A DNA stretch of 6,009 nt from positions 1 to 6,009 of the forward strand of contig JBAVAR010000012.1 in assembly GCA_049585815.1 (NCBI GenBank). The letters run 5' to 3'. A model generated the notes under the pieces. The model saw nothing but the letters and a program-made list of their open reading frames with translations, did not search any database and was not told the origin of the DNA. Source of the DNA: DATLSM01 sp049585815 (GTDB lineage: Bacteria; Actinomycetota; Thermoleophilia; Solirubrobacterales; 70-9). Both the position numbers and the translations under genes were made by a program. Positions 1 through 5,956 of the stretch are shown one piece after another; within the stretch, counting starts at the first letter, position 1, and each line of letters starts with the position of its first letter.

Positions 1-53
1 TGGGAACGGCGCTCTGACTTGGCCCCACCGCGGCGGTCTCATTTGGCCCCACC
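1..53 (+). repeat. Left terminal inverted repeat of the IS21-family element
   Basis: The first 53 bases align without gaps to the reverse complement of the last 53. Shared blocks include GAACGGC, GCGGCGG and TTGGCCCCACC. Two copies of TTGGCCCCACC lie here (19-29 and 43-53), 24 bp apart. Internal repeats within the ends are typical of the IS21 family and are presumed IstA binding sites. Confidence 0.9.
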
Positions 54-116
54 TCGTCCGATCGCAACCAAAGCCTTGCGGCTCCTTGAGAGCCACAGAC
101 GGAGGTCGCAGAGGGG
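54..116 (+). promoter_or_regulatory. istA: Leader between left IS end and istA
   Basis: This short non-coding stretch separates the terminal repeat from the istA start. It contains GGAGG at 101-105, 11 bases before the ATG, a plausible ribosome binding site. I see no convincing -35/-10 pair. Two short, mutually exclusive stems (72-75 with 80-83, and 80-84 with 90-94) can be drawn, but they are too small to call a regulatory structure. Confidence 0.4.
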
Positions 117-1645
117 ATGGGATCCAGAGTGGAGCTGTTCGAGCAGATTCGACGTGACCGTGATCGGGAGGGGCTCTCGATCCGGGAGCTGGCAAAAAGG
201 CATCGGGTGCACCGCCGAGCGGTGCGCCAGGCCCTGGCCTCGCCGCTACCGCCCCCGCGCAAGAGGCCCGCAGGCCGGCGCTCACCGGTCCTTGGGCCCT
301 ACCACCGCCTGATCGACGAATGGCTCGAGGGTGACCGGGAGGCGCCGTCCAAGCAGCGCCACACCGCCAAGCGCATTTGGGAGCGACTGGTCACCGAGAA
401 GGGCGCCAAGGTCGCCGAGCGCACCGTCCGCGAGCACGTCGCCGAGCGCCGGCGAGAGCTCGGCCTGGGCGTCGAGGGACACGTCCCCCAGGCGCATGAG
501 CCCGGCGGGGAGGCCGAGGTCGACTGGGGTGAGGCGAAGGTCTGGATCGGCGGGGAGTTGGTCAAGGCCAAGCTCTTTTTGATGCGGCTCTCCCATTCCG
601 GCGCCACCTACGTGGAGGCATTCCCGCACGAAACCCAGCAGGCGTTCCTGGAGGGTCACGCCGGTGCCTTTGCCTTCCTCGGCGGCATCCCCGGCCGGGT
701 CCGCTACGACAACCTGAAGGCCGCCGCGGTCAAGATCCTGCGGGGCCGCCGCCGGGTCGAATCCGATCGCTTCGTGGCACTGCGCTCCCACTACCTCTAT
801 GAGTCCTTCTTCTGCGAGCCCGGGCAGCGGGGTGCGCACGAAAAGGGTGGCGTGGAGGGCGAGGTGGGACGCTTTCGGCGCAACAACCTGGTCCCCGTCC
901 CCGAGGTCGAGAGCTTCGCGGCGCTGAACGAGCTGCTGCGCGGCGCCTGCGAGTCGGGCCTTCGCCGACGGATCACCGGGCGCCAGCGCTCGATCGGGGA
1001 AGCGCTCGCCGCCGAGCGGCCCCGCCTGCGCCCGCTGCCAGGCGAGCGCTTCGACGCCGCCGAGCTGGCATCGGTGCGGGTGGACTCCAAATCGCTGGTC
1101 ACGGTGCGCCAAACCGCTACTCGGTCCCCTGCGAGCTGCTCGGCCGCCGGGTGGGGGCGAGGATCGGCGCCCGGCGGATCGAGATCGTCTCCGGGGGCGC
1201 GCTGATCGCCTCCCACGAACGCCTGAGCGGCCGCCACGAACTCCGCGCCAGCCTGGGCCACTACGCAGGCATCCTCACCCGCAAACCGGGTGCCCTGGCC
1301 GGCTCGGTGGCGCTCGCCCAAGAGCGCGAGCGGGGTCAGTGGCCCGACTGCTTCGATCGACTCTGGCAGGCGATCGAGGCCAAGGCCACGCCGACCGAGG
1401 CGGCCCGCCAGATGGTCGACGTCTTGCTGCTCTGCGAGGAGTTGGGGACCGAGCGGGTGACGCTCGCCGTCGCCAGCGCGTTGGGCGCCGGTGCCTTCGA
1501 CGGGCGGGCGGTGGCGGTGCTGGCCCGTCGCGCCGAGCGCCCCGAGGCTCGCCCGCTCGTGAACCTGGACGGGCGCCTGGCCCAAACGGCGGCCCCGGCG
1601 CCCGATCTCTCCAACTATGACCAGCTGCTGGGAGCGGCTCGATGA
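117..1645 (+). pseudogene. istA: IS21-family transposase IstA, DDE type, with a -1 frameshift
   Basis: IstA binds the IS ends and carries out strand cutting and joining. The first frame (117-1112, 332 codons) has a helix-turn-helix around residues 20-42 (SIRELAKRHRVHRRAVRQAL). It then has a DDE/RNase H-like core with D136 (EVDWGE), D198 (RYDNLK) and E247 (EKGGVEG), all present. After Q332 the frame must step back one base at the A run 1111-1113 to continue as NRYSVPCELLGRRV, the conserved start of the C-terminal beta domain, and it then stays open to TGA at 1643-1645. The joined protein would be 509 residues, normal for IstA. A one-base loss from a run of four A's explains this best. Without correction, the first frame ends at 1205 and yields a 362-residue protein lacking the C-terminal domain. 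The last codons overlap istB as ATGA, suggesting translational coupling. A sequencing error cannot be excluded. Confidence 0.92.
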
Positions 1646-2172
1646 GCGCGGCGAAGAGGGCCTCCTCGGCCGCCCTGGAGGCGCTGATCGAGGCCCACGC
1701 GGGGGAGTTGAAACTGCCCACGGTGAAGGCTCGCTTCAAGGCGATGGCCGAGGAGGCAACCCGGGAGCAACAAAGTGCGGTCGCCTACCTCGGATCGCTG
1801 CTTGAGGCCGAGGTCGCCGAGCGCTCCGAGCGGCGCGAACGCCGGCGACTGATCGAAGCCCGCTTCCCGGTGATGAAGAGCCTCGAGGAGTTCAGCTTCA
1901 GCGAGAACCCCAACATCCCCCAGGCGACGATCGCCGCCCTGGCCGAGGGCTCTTGGATTTCTGCTCGCGAGTCGGTGATCCTGATCGGCGAATCGGGGAC
2001 CGGCAAGACGCACCTGGCGACTGCGCTGGCGGTCTGCGCCTGCCGGCAGGGCCGCCGGGTGCGCTTCACCACCCTCGCCGGCCTCGCCAACGAGCTGCAA
2101 GAAGCGGAGAGTCGGCGCGAGCTGGGAAGGGTGGTGGGGCGCTACGCGCGCACCGAGTTGGTGGTCTTGGAC
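1642..2172 (+). pseudogene. istB: IstB helper ATPase, N-terminal part (codons 1-177)
   Basis: IstB is the AAA+ ATPase that works with IstA in IS21 target choice and strand transfer. This part starts at the ATG overlapping the istA stop (ATGA, 1642-1645), with GGGAG at 1630-1634 and 7 bases of spacing. Residues 1-100 form the charged helical N-terminal region. Walker A is complete (G116 to T123, GESGTGKT). The Walker B strand LVVLD ends at D177, where homology stops. The frame then runs into the inner element for 24 unrelated residues and stops at 2247. The truncated product would keep Walker A but lose the Walker B glutamate, the sensor region and the rest of the ATPase fold, so it should not be functional. 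The remaining codons lie at 5594-5848. Confidence 0.93.
2167..2172 (+). repeat. Left 6-bp junction repeat TTGGAC (core of the RIT insertion)
   Basis: TTGGAC occurs here and again at 5588-5593 in the same orientation, immediately outside the two ends of the inner element. It is exactly the Leu176-Asp177 codon pair of istB. Deleting one copy plus the DNA between them restores the istB frame perfectly. A short shared core of this kind fits the overlap region of a tyrosine-recombinase crossover, though a target duplication would look the same. Confidence 0.85.
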
Positions 2173-2200
2173 CTACGCCGACACCGCAACTATGCCGACA
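2167..2200 (+). repeat. Left outer inverted-repeat arm of the RIT element
   Basis: This arm is built as core TTGGAC (2167-2172), box CTACGCCGACA (2173-2183), six-base spacer CCGCAA, and box CTATGCCGACA (2190-2200). The two 11-bp boxes are direct repeats with one mismatch, 17 bp apart. It is a perfect 34-bp inverted match to 5534-5567. The boxes are likely recombinase binding sites by analogy with att sites of tyrosine recombinases. Confidence 0.88.
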
Positions 2201-2276
2201 CGCGATTCGACATGACACGAACCGCCTGCTCGTGGCGGACTTCTTGACCATCCTCCCGACCAGATTGTCGGCATAG
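2201..2276 (-). promoter_or_regulatory. RIT left-end spacer with inner box TGTCGGCATAGT
   Basis: This is non-coding DNA between the left arm and the ritC stop. The inner box at 2266-2277 is the inverse of the outer box (2189-2200 pairs with 2266-2277, 12 bp), and it touches the ritC stop codon by one base. A small stem, CCGCC at 2222-2226 with GGCGG at 2234-2238, lies between. No U-rich run follows it in the direction of rit transcription, so it is not a convincing terminator. Confidence 0.6.
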
Positions 2277-3266
2277 TCACAGTCCTTTGAGGAAGGCGAG
2301 CACCGCGTCCGATGGCTTGTAGCGGCCGGGGGTAACGGTGGTCGGGGTAACGAGGGCCAACGCTCGTTCCTTGATCGAGAGGTCCGCGTGGAGATAGGCC
2401 TGTGTGGATCGAACGTCGGCGTGCCCGAGCCAAAGCGCGATGACGGTTGTGTCCACCCCCGCTTGCAGCAGCGACATCGCGCAGCTGTGCCTCAACACGT
2501 GAGGGTGGAGCTTCTTGCCATTCAGCGACGGGCACCGCTTGGCTGCGGCCTTGGTGTGGATTGCCAGCCGGCATTCGATCGCGTCGCGGCTCAGCCGCCT
2601 ACCGGTGCGGGTGCAAAACAACGGGTCCTGCGGCTGGCCGGATCGCTCCTCCAGCCAGGTGCGGAGAACCGCTTGCGCGGTCGCGGTGAGAGGCACGGAG
2701 CGCTGCTTTCGTCCCTTCCCTTCGCAGCGGACGTGCGCGCCGGTACCGAAGCTGAGATCGGCGCAGTCAAGGCCGATCAGCTCAGAGACCCGCAAGCCCG
2801 CCTGGAGCGCCAAGGTGAGGATCGCACGGTCACGCCGGCCCTCCCATCGTGTCCGGTCGGGCACCTCGATCAACACCCCGGCCTCCTCGGCGGTGAGGAA
2901 CGTGATGGTGCGTTTCTCAAAGCGTTTGGGCGGGATCGAGAGCACGCGCGCGATCACGGCCGCGTGCTCGGGGTGGCGCAAGGCCGCGTAGCGAAACAGC
3001 GAGCGGATCGCGGTCAGGCGCAGGTTGCGGGTCCGGGCGCTGTTGTGCCGGTCTTGCTCGAGATGGGTCAGGAACGAGGAGACCAGCGCCTCGTCGAGGT
3101 CGTCCCAATCAAGCGAGGAGGGTGCCTTGCTGGTCCTCTCCTGCACGAAGCAGAGCAGCAGCCGCAGCGTGTCACGGTAGGAGGCGATCGTTCTGGGGCT
3201 GGCCTGCATCTGGCGGGTCATCCGGTCGGTGAAGAACGCCTGCAGGGTCGGGGCGATCAGCGTCAT
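2277..3266 (-). CDS. ritC: Tyrosine recombinase RitC (third RIT recombinase)
   Basis: A 329-residue tyrosine site-specific recombinase of the XerC/D-like fold. Residues 5-100 form the SAM-like core-binding domain (TLQAFFTDRM, TIASYRDTLRLLLCFVQ, followed by an NLRLTAIRSLFRYAA segment). The catalytic domain runs from about 120 to 300. It has R159 (AGLRVSEL), K184 (EGKGRKQR), H256 and R259 (HPHVLRH), H282 (WLGHADV) and nucleophile Y291 (STQAYLHAD), a complete R-K-H-R-H-Y set. The start is the ATG at 3266, overlapping the ritB stop as ATGA, so translation is probably coupled to ritB. The frame is open further upstream to 3425, but that stretch is a proline- and arginine-rich shadow of ritB and is not used. 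The assignment as RitC rests on its third place in the operon. It is presumably needed for excision or integration of the element. Confidence 0.9.
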   Translation of the reverse strand: MTLIAPTLQAFFTDRMTRQMQASPRTIASYRDTLRLLLCFVQERTSKAPSSLDWDDLDEALVSSFLTHLEQDRHNSARTRNLRLTAIRSLFRYAALRHPEHAAVIARVLSIPPKRFEKRTITFLTAEEAGVLIEVPDRTRWEGRRDRAILTLALQAGLRVSELIGLDCADLSFGTGAHVRCEGKGRKQRSVPLTATAQAVLRTWLEERSGQPQDPLFCTRTGRRLSRDAIECRLAIHTKAAAKRCPSLNGKKLHPHVLRHSCAMSLLQAGVDTTVIALWLGHADVRSTQAYLHADLSIKERALALVTPTTVTPGRYKPSDAVLAFLKGL

Positions 3267-4192
3267 GACCCCACCGCCTCGTTGTGCTCCAGCAGTCGCG
3301 CGGCGTGGCCGAGAAGCTCCGGCGCCGCCGAGAGGTAGTGGTAGGTGTAGCGGGGCTCCCGGTGCCCGAGGTAGGTCGAAAGCCACGGCAAGCGGACCTG
3401 GACGTCGCGACCGTCGCGGTACCAACCCAGCAGGGTGCGCACCGCAAAGGTGTGAGGGAGATCATGTATCCGGGGGCGATGTGTTGCCCCAGCGCCAACA
3501 CCGGCTCTCTCGCAGAGCATCCGGAACGTCGGCTGGACGGACTCATAGATGATCCTCGTCCCGCGCAGGGAGACGAAGAAGCTCTCGCTGCTCGGATGCG
3601 GGCAGAGCACCTGTCGCCTCTGGCTGTACTCCTCGAGTGCCTGCAGGGTGCCCGGCTGCAGCGGCACCTGGCGCGACTTGCCGAACTTCGATTCGCGCAC
3701 CTGTAGGACTCCGGCCGAGAAATCGACGTCGCGCCGGTCAAGGCGGATCGCCTCCCCGATCCGCAGCCCGGTGGCAGCCAACAGCCCGATCAGGGTCTCG
3801 TAGGTCGCGGCTCGCAGTGGCTGAGGGATCGAGCGGGCGACCTGGTCCATCAACGCGACGATGTTGGCTTCGCTGTAGATGAACGGCGGCCGCCATCGCC
3901 GCCGAGTGGGGATCGTCCCGGCGGGCGGGACCTCGGTCCGCGGATCGATCCCGGAGAGGTAGCGCGCGAACCCGCGCACGGCGATCATCCGCTTGCCCCA
4001 GACGGTGCTTCCCGCCGGTGCTGCGGGCTCAAGCGACCAGGCGAGCGCCGTCTCGAGAGTCACGAACTCCGCCTCACGGGCCTCGAGGAAGGCGACGAAG
4101 CGCGGCAGCAGCCGGGCCGCCTCGGCGAGGTCGTGGCCGAGGGAACGACGCAGCCGCAGGTAGGCCTCCAGGTGCTGGGAGAGCGCGCTCAT
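3263..4192 (-). CDS. ritB: Tyrosine recombinase RitB with Arg-to-Pro change in the catalytic HxLR motif
   Basis: A 309-residue tyrosine recombinase. Residues 1-95 are the core-binding domain (SQHLEAYLRLRRSLGHDL through RGFARYLSGID), and the catalytic domain runs from about 105 to 300. R144 (TGLRIGEA), a beta-hairpin lysine (K169 or K172 in SKFGKSRQ), H243, H277 (YLGHREP) and nucleophile Y286 (TYHYLSA) are all present. The second catalytic arginine is not. The motif reads HDLPHTFAVRT, with P246 encoded by CCT (complement of 3455-3457), one base from the arginine codon CGT. This should abolish or cripple cleavage, so RitB may be a structural partner here or a decayed copy. The start is the ATG at 4192 with AGGAG at 4200-4204 (7 bases spacing), 29 bases after the ritA stop. 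The stop overlaps the ritC start. Confidence 0.9.
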   Translation of the reverse strand: MSALSQHLEAYLRLRRSLGHDLAEAARLLPRFVAFLEAREAEFVTLETALAWSLEPAAPAGSTVWGKRMIAVRGFARYLSGIDPRTEVPPAGTIPTRRRWRPPFIYSEANIVALMDQVARSIPQPLRAATYETLIGLLAATGLRIGEAIRLDRRDVDFSAGVLQVRESKFGKSRQVPLQPGTLQALEEYSQRRQVLCPHPSSESFFVSLRGTRIIYESVQPTFRMLCERAGVGAGATHRPRIHDLPHTFAVRTLLGWYRDGRDVQVRLPWLSTYLGHREPRYTYHYLSAAPELLGHAARLLEHNEAVGS

Positions 4193-4221
4193 CGCGAGGC
4201 TCCTGGCCAGGGCTGGGCGAC

Positions 4222-5394
4222 CTAGCGCAACCGCCCGAGGTCGATCTTGGCGTAAACCGCGGTGGTGGCCAGGTCGCGGTGGCGCAGCACCTGGCTGATG
4301 TCGATCAGCGAAGCGCCCTCGCGAAGCAGCTCGCTCGCCAGCGCGTGCCGCAACCGGTGCGCGCCGACCTGGGGCACGCCCGCCTGATCGCAGGCCCGCC
4401 GCACGACGTCGCCGACCAGTTCCGCGCGGATCGGGCGGGTCGGAGCGCGCAGCGTTAGAAACACCTGGCGAGCTTTGTGTGGACTGCGCAGCGACAGGTA
4501 GTCGGCGAGCGCCTCCCCGACGTCGCCTGGCAGCGGCAGTCGGTCCTGGCGGCGAGCCTTGCCACGCACCAAGGTCTCACCGCGGCGCCAGTCGAGATCG
4601 TCGAGCTCAAGCCGCGCCACCTCGATCGAGCGCAGGCCGAGCCGCGCAAGCAGGGTCAAGATCGCGAAGTTGCGCATGCCGTCGAGCCGCGTTCGATCGC
4701 AGCAGCCAAGCAACCGCTCGACGTTCTCGCGCGAGATCGTCTGCGGAACGCTCGTCTCACGCCAGCCCGCCGGCGACGGCACCGAGTCGGCGAGCGCCAA
4801 CTCGGTCATGCCGCGCAGGTGCAGGAAGCGCAACAACGATCGCAGCTCGGCGACGCGACCCTTCGCCGCTCCGAGCGAGACGCGGGTGCACTCACCCACC
4901 AAGAACGCCGAGACCTCCGCACCGGTCAGGTTCCCCACGCCCCGCTCGCCCTCAGCCGCAACTCGCTCGCCGAGGAACCGTCGCGCCAGCTTTTCGTAGC
5001 GAAGCACGGTCGCCGACGCCAACCCACGCTCGTCGACCATCCACTCTCGGTAGTCGGCGATCAGCCGCTCAAGTGGCGTCGGCTCCCGCGGCTCCTCCGC
5101 GGACACCATCACCCCGACCTCCCGCAAGTGCGCTAGCAACTGACGCAGCTCACCCAGGCTCGCCACCCGCCGATCCTCGCCAGCGCGCCGCGCAGCCAAG
5201 AACGCCTCGACCGCGGCCAGGTCCAGTTGCCCAGGCTCAACGTTCTCATCGTCCATCCAGCGGCCCAGTTGCCCCAACACCTTCAGCATCCCGCGCACCG
5301 TGCCCGGCGTGTAGCCGAGCTCCAACAGGCGAATGCGGTAGCCCTCAACGAACGGGCCCAGCCGCCCGGGCTTCCTTCTCGTGGTTCCCGACAT
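4222..5394 (-). CDS. ritA: Tyrosine recombinase RitA (first RIT recombinase)
   Basis: A 390-residue tyrosine recombinase and the first gene of the rit operon. I use the ATG at 5394 because AGGAGG (complement of 5402-5407) sits 7 bases upstream. A TTG at 5418 would add eight residues and would engulf this site. The N-terminal half seems to hold two SAM-like core-binding segments. One is near residues 15-75 (LGYTPGTVRG, LGQLGRWM, VEAFLAARRAG). The other is near 105-170 (LERLIADYREWM, RGLASATVLRYEKLARRFL, VSAFLVGE). The catalytic residues are R255 (LGLRSIEV), K279 (RGKARRQD), H346 and R349 (HRLRHALAS), H372 (LRHRDL) and nucleophile Y381 (TTAVYAK), a complete set. It ends with TAG at 4222-4224. 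The longer N-terminus compared with the other two fits the first RIT recombinase. Confidence 0.9.
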   Translation of the reverse strand: MSGTTRRKPGRLGPFVEGYRIRLLELGYTPGTVRGMLKVLGQLGRWMDDENVEPGQLDLAAVEAFLAARRAGEDRRVASLGELRQLLAHLREVGVMVSAEEPREPTPLERLIADYREWMVDERGLASATVLRYEKLARRFLGERVAAEGERGVGNLTGAEVSAFLVGECTRVSLGAAKGRVAELRSLLRFLHLRGMTELALADSVPSPAGWRETSVPQTISRENVERLLGCCDRTRLDGMRNFAILTLLARLGLRSIEVARLELDDLDWRRGETLVRGKARRQDRLPLPGDVGEALADYLSLRSPHKARQVFLTLRAPTRPIRAELVGDVVRRACDQAGVPQVGAHRLRHALASELLREGASLIDISQVLRHRDLATTAVYAKIDLGRLR

Positions 5395-5401
5395 GTCATT
5401 A

Positions 5402-5407
5402 CCTCCT
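5402..5407 (-). promoter_or_regulatory. ritA: Ribosome binding site of ritA
   Basis: The - strand reads AGGAGG seven bases before the ATG at 5394. It decides the start in favour of that ATG over the TTG at 5418. Confidence 0.75.
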
Positions 5408-5533
5408 CGCCGGAGCAAGTGACTCCAGCGGTTGGAATCTCTAGTCGGGGCGCGAAACTATGCCGACACGTCTATTGGTGCTCAGGCGGAAAGCTGGCCG
5501 CGGATGCGCGATCCTTGATGCCGTCGAAACGTA
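5408..5533 (-). promoter_or_regulatory. RIT right-end spacer and ritA leader with inner box AACTATGCCGACA
   Basis: This is non-coding DNA upstream of ritA. The inner box AACTATGCCGACA (5456-5468) is a perfect 13-bp inverse of 5534-5546. The box-to-box offset is 78 bp, identical to the left end. The 65-bp stretch between boxes (5469-5533) shows little similarity to its left-end counterpart, except GTCGAA at 5523-5528, which pairs with TTCGAC at 2206-2211. The rit promoter is expected here or in the outer arm. I do not see a clear -35/-10 pair. Confidence 0.6.
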
Positions 5534-5567
5534 TGTCGGCATAGTTGCGGTGTCGGCGTAGGTCCAA
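5534..5567 (-). repeat. Right outer inverted-repeat arm of the RIT element
   Basis: This is a perfect 34-bp inverse of 2167-2200. It contains boxes TGTCGGCATAG (5534-5544) and TGTCGGCGTAG (5551-5561), the spacer TTGCGG and a core copy GTCCAA (5562-5567). Unlike the left arm, it does not abut istB. A further 20 bp lie between this internal core copy and the true junction core at 5588-5593. Confidence 0.88.
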
Positions 5568-5593
5568 CTATGCAGATGTCTGCATAGTTGGAC
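5562..5593. repeat. 32-bp terminal palindrome at the right RIT end
   Basis: Two perfect 15-bp arms (5562-5576 and 5579-5593) surround TG. Each arm consists of the core (GTCCAA, or TTGGAC on the far side) plus a box-like CTATGCAGA, close to CTATGCCGA of the other boxes. The outer edge is the junction core TTGGAC, whose last base precedes istB codon 178 (GAG). This segment has no counterpart at the left end, so the element's ends are asymmetric. It may be a recombinase binding site or a foldable single-strand site. Confidence 0.85.
5588..5593 (+). repeat. Right 6-bp junction repeat TTGGAC
   Basis: This is a direct copy of 2167-2172 at the other edge of the insertion. It is followed at once by GAGCTCGGC, istB codons 178-180 (Glu-Leu-Gly). 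Together the two copies mark the crossover or duplication sequence. Confidence 0.85.
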
Positions 5594-5848
5594 GAGCTCG
5601 GCTACCTCGCTTTGCCCGAGGGGGCGGCGGAGCTGATCTTCCAGGTCCTCTCCGAGCGCCACGAGCGCGGCTCATTGATCGTCACCACCAACCTGCCCTT
5701 CGGCGAATGGACAAAGGTCTTCGCCGACCCGCGGTTGGCCAAGGCGGTCGTCGACCGCCTCACCCACAAGGCCCACATCATCGAGACCGGCGAGGAGTCC
5801 TGGCGCTTTCGCCATGGGCTGGCCCGCCGCGAGAAGGGCAGGAAGTGA
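5594..5848 (+). pseudogene. istB: IstB helper ATPase, C-terminal part (codons 178-261)
   Basis: The remainder of istB resumes with ELGYLALPEGAAELIFQ and continues through SLIVTTNLPFGEW and DRLTHKAH to a TGA at 5846-5848. It carries the Walker B glutamate, the sensor-1-like TTN segment and the arginine-containing DRL segment of the AAA+ fold. With the front part it totals 261 codons, a normal IstB length with no codon lost or gained at the junction. A TTG at 5588, formed by the core, could in principle open this frame, but there is no ribosome binding site before it and the ATP-binding half is missing. It is best read as a displaced gene fragment rather than a working gene. Confidence 0.92.
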
Positions 5849-5858
5849 GACTCGCCGC

Positions 5859-5907
5859 CGCCCCCGCGCTGCACTTCGCCCTACGGGCTCCGTTCCGCGC
5901 GGGGGCG
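5859..5907 (+). terminator. GC-rich hairpin downstream of istB, possible terminator
   Basis: CGCCCCCGCGC (5859-5869) and GCGCGGGGGCG (5897-5907) form a perfect 11-bp stem 10 bases after the istB stop. The 27-nt loop contains a second small stem (5878-5881 with 5885-5888). No T-run follows, so classic intrinsic termination is uncertain. It could equally shield the right IS end from outside or inside transcription. Confidence 0.45.
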
Positions 5908-5956
5908 TTCGGAGGACCAATGCGCGATGATCAAACCGACACGTCAACCATGACCG

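Larger units (their letters stand above)
2173..5593 (-). mobile_element. RIT (recombinase in trio) element inserted in istB
   Basis: This 3421-bp insertion carries three consecutive tyrosine recombinase genes on the - strand and nothing else. It has long terminal inverted repeats (2167-2200 against 5534-5567, 34 of 34 matching including the core). The repeats extend imperfectly to 45 bp (42 matches). Three tandem, mostly coupled recombinase genes of about 390, 309 and 329 residues between such repeats match the known RIT elements. Because the 6-bp core is at both junctions, the boundary could equally be written 2167-5587. It points against the direction of istAB transcription. There is no cargo gene. 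The family call is from knowledge of RIT gene organisation; no database comparison was made. Confidence 0.85.

Noticed and set aside
72..94. Alternative short stems before istA, resembling an attenuator
   Set aside because: The stems are only 4-5 bp and no leader peptide or T-run accompanies them, so they are expected by chance in GC-rich DNA.
282..1585. Long open frames on the - strand opposite istA (282-1112 and 797-1585)
   Set aside because: They lie entirely under istA, whose catalytic motifs are clear. They have no recognisable domain, and GC-rich codon bias routinely opens such antisense frames.
2167..2196. TTGGAC with TATGCC 18 bp downstream as a promoter
   Set aside because: TTGGAC matches only three of six bases of a -35 consensus, and the pattern is explained by the core and box structure of the RIT ends.
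2388..3338. 316-codon open frame on the + strand opposite ritC
   Set aside because: It is antisense to a recombinase with a full catalytic residue set. The translation is low-complexity, rich in Arg, Gly, Ala and Gln, with no family resemblance.
3267..3425. Upstream extension of the ritC frame (53 extra residues)
   Set aside because: It overlaps the catalytic end of ritB and is Pro/Arg/Gly-rich. The ATGA-coupled ATG at 3266 begins exactly where the recombinase homology begins.
4479..5444. 321-codon and 219-codon + strand frames opposite ritA
   Set aside because: These are shadows of ritA. The proteins are Arg/Ser/Pro-rich and have no ribosome binding site or motif.
2167..5593. CRISPR array or tandem regulatory repeats, suggested by the repeated GCCGACA boxes
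   Set aside because: The boxes occur only at the two RIT ends in mirrored order with fixed offsets, which fits recombinase sites. There are no spacers or cas genes.
2154..5601. CCGAG and CTCGG flanking the core in istB as a symmetric target site
   Set aside because: They are 9 and 3 bases from the core, so they are not symmetric about it. Five-base matches are expected by chance.
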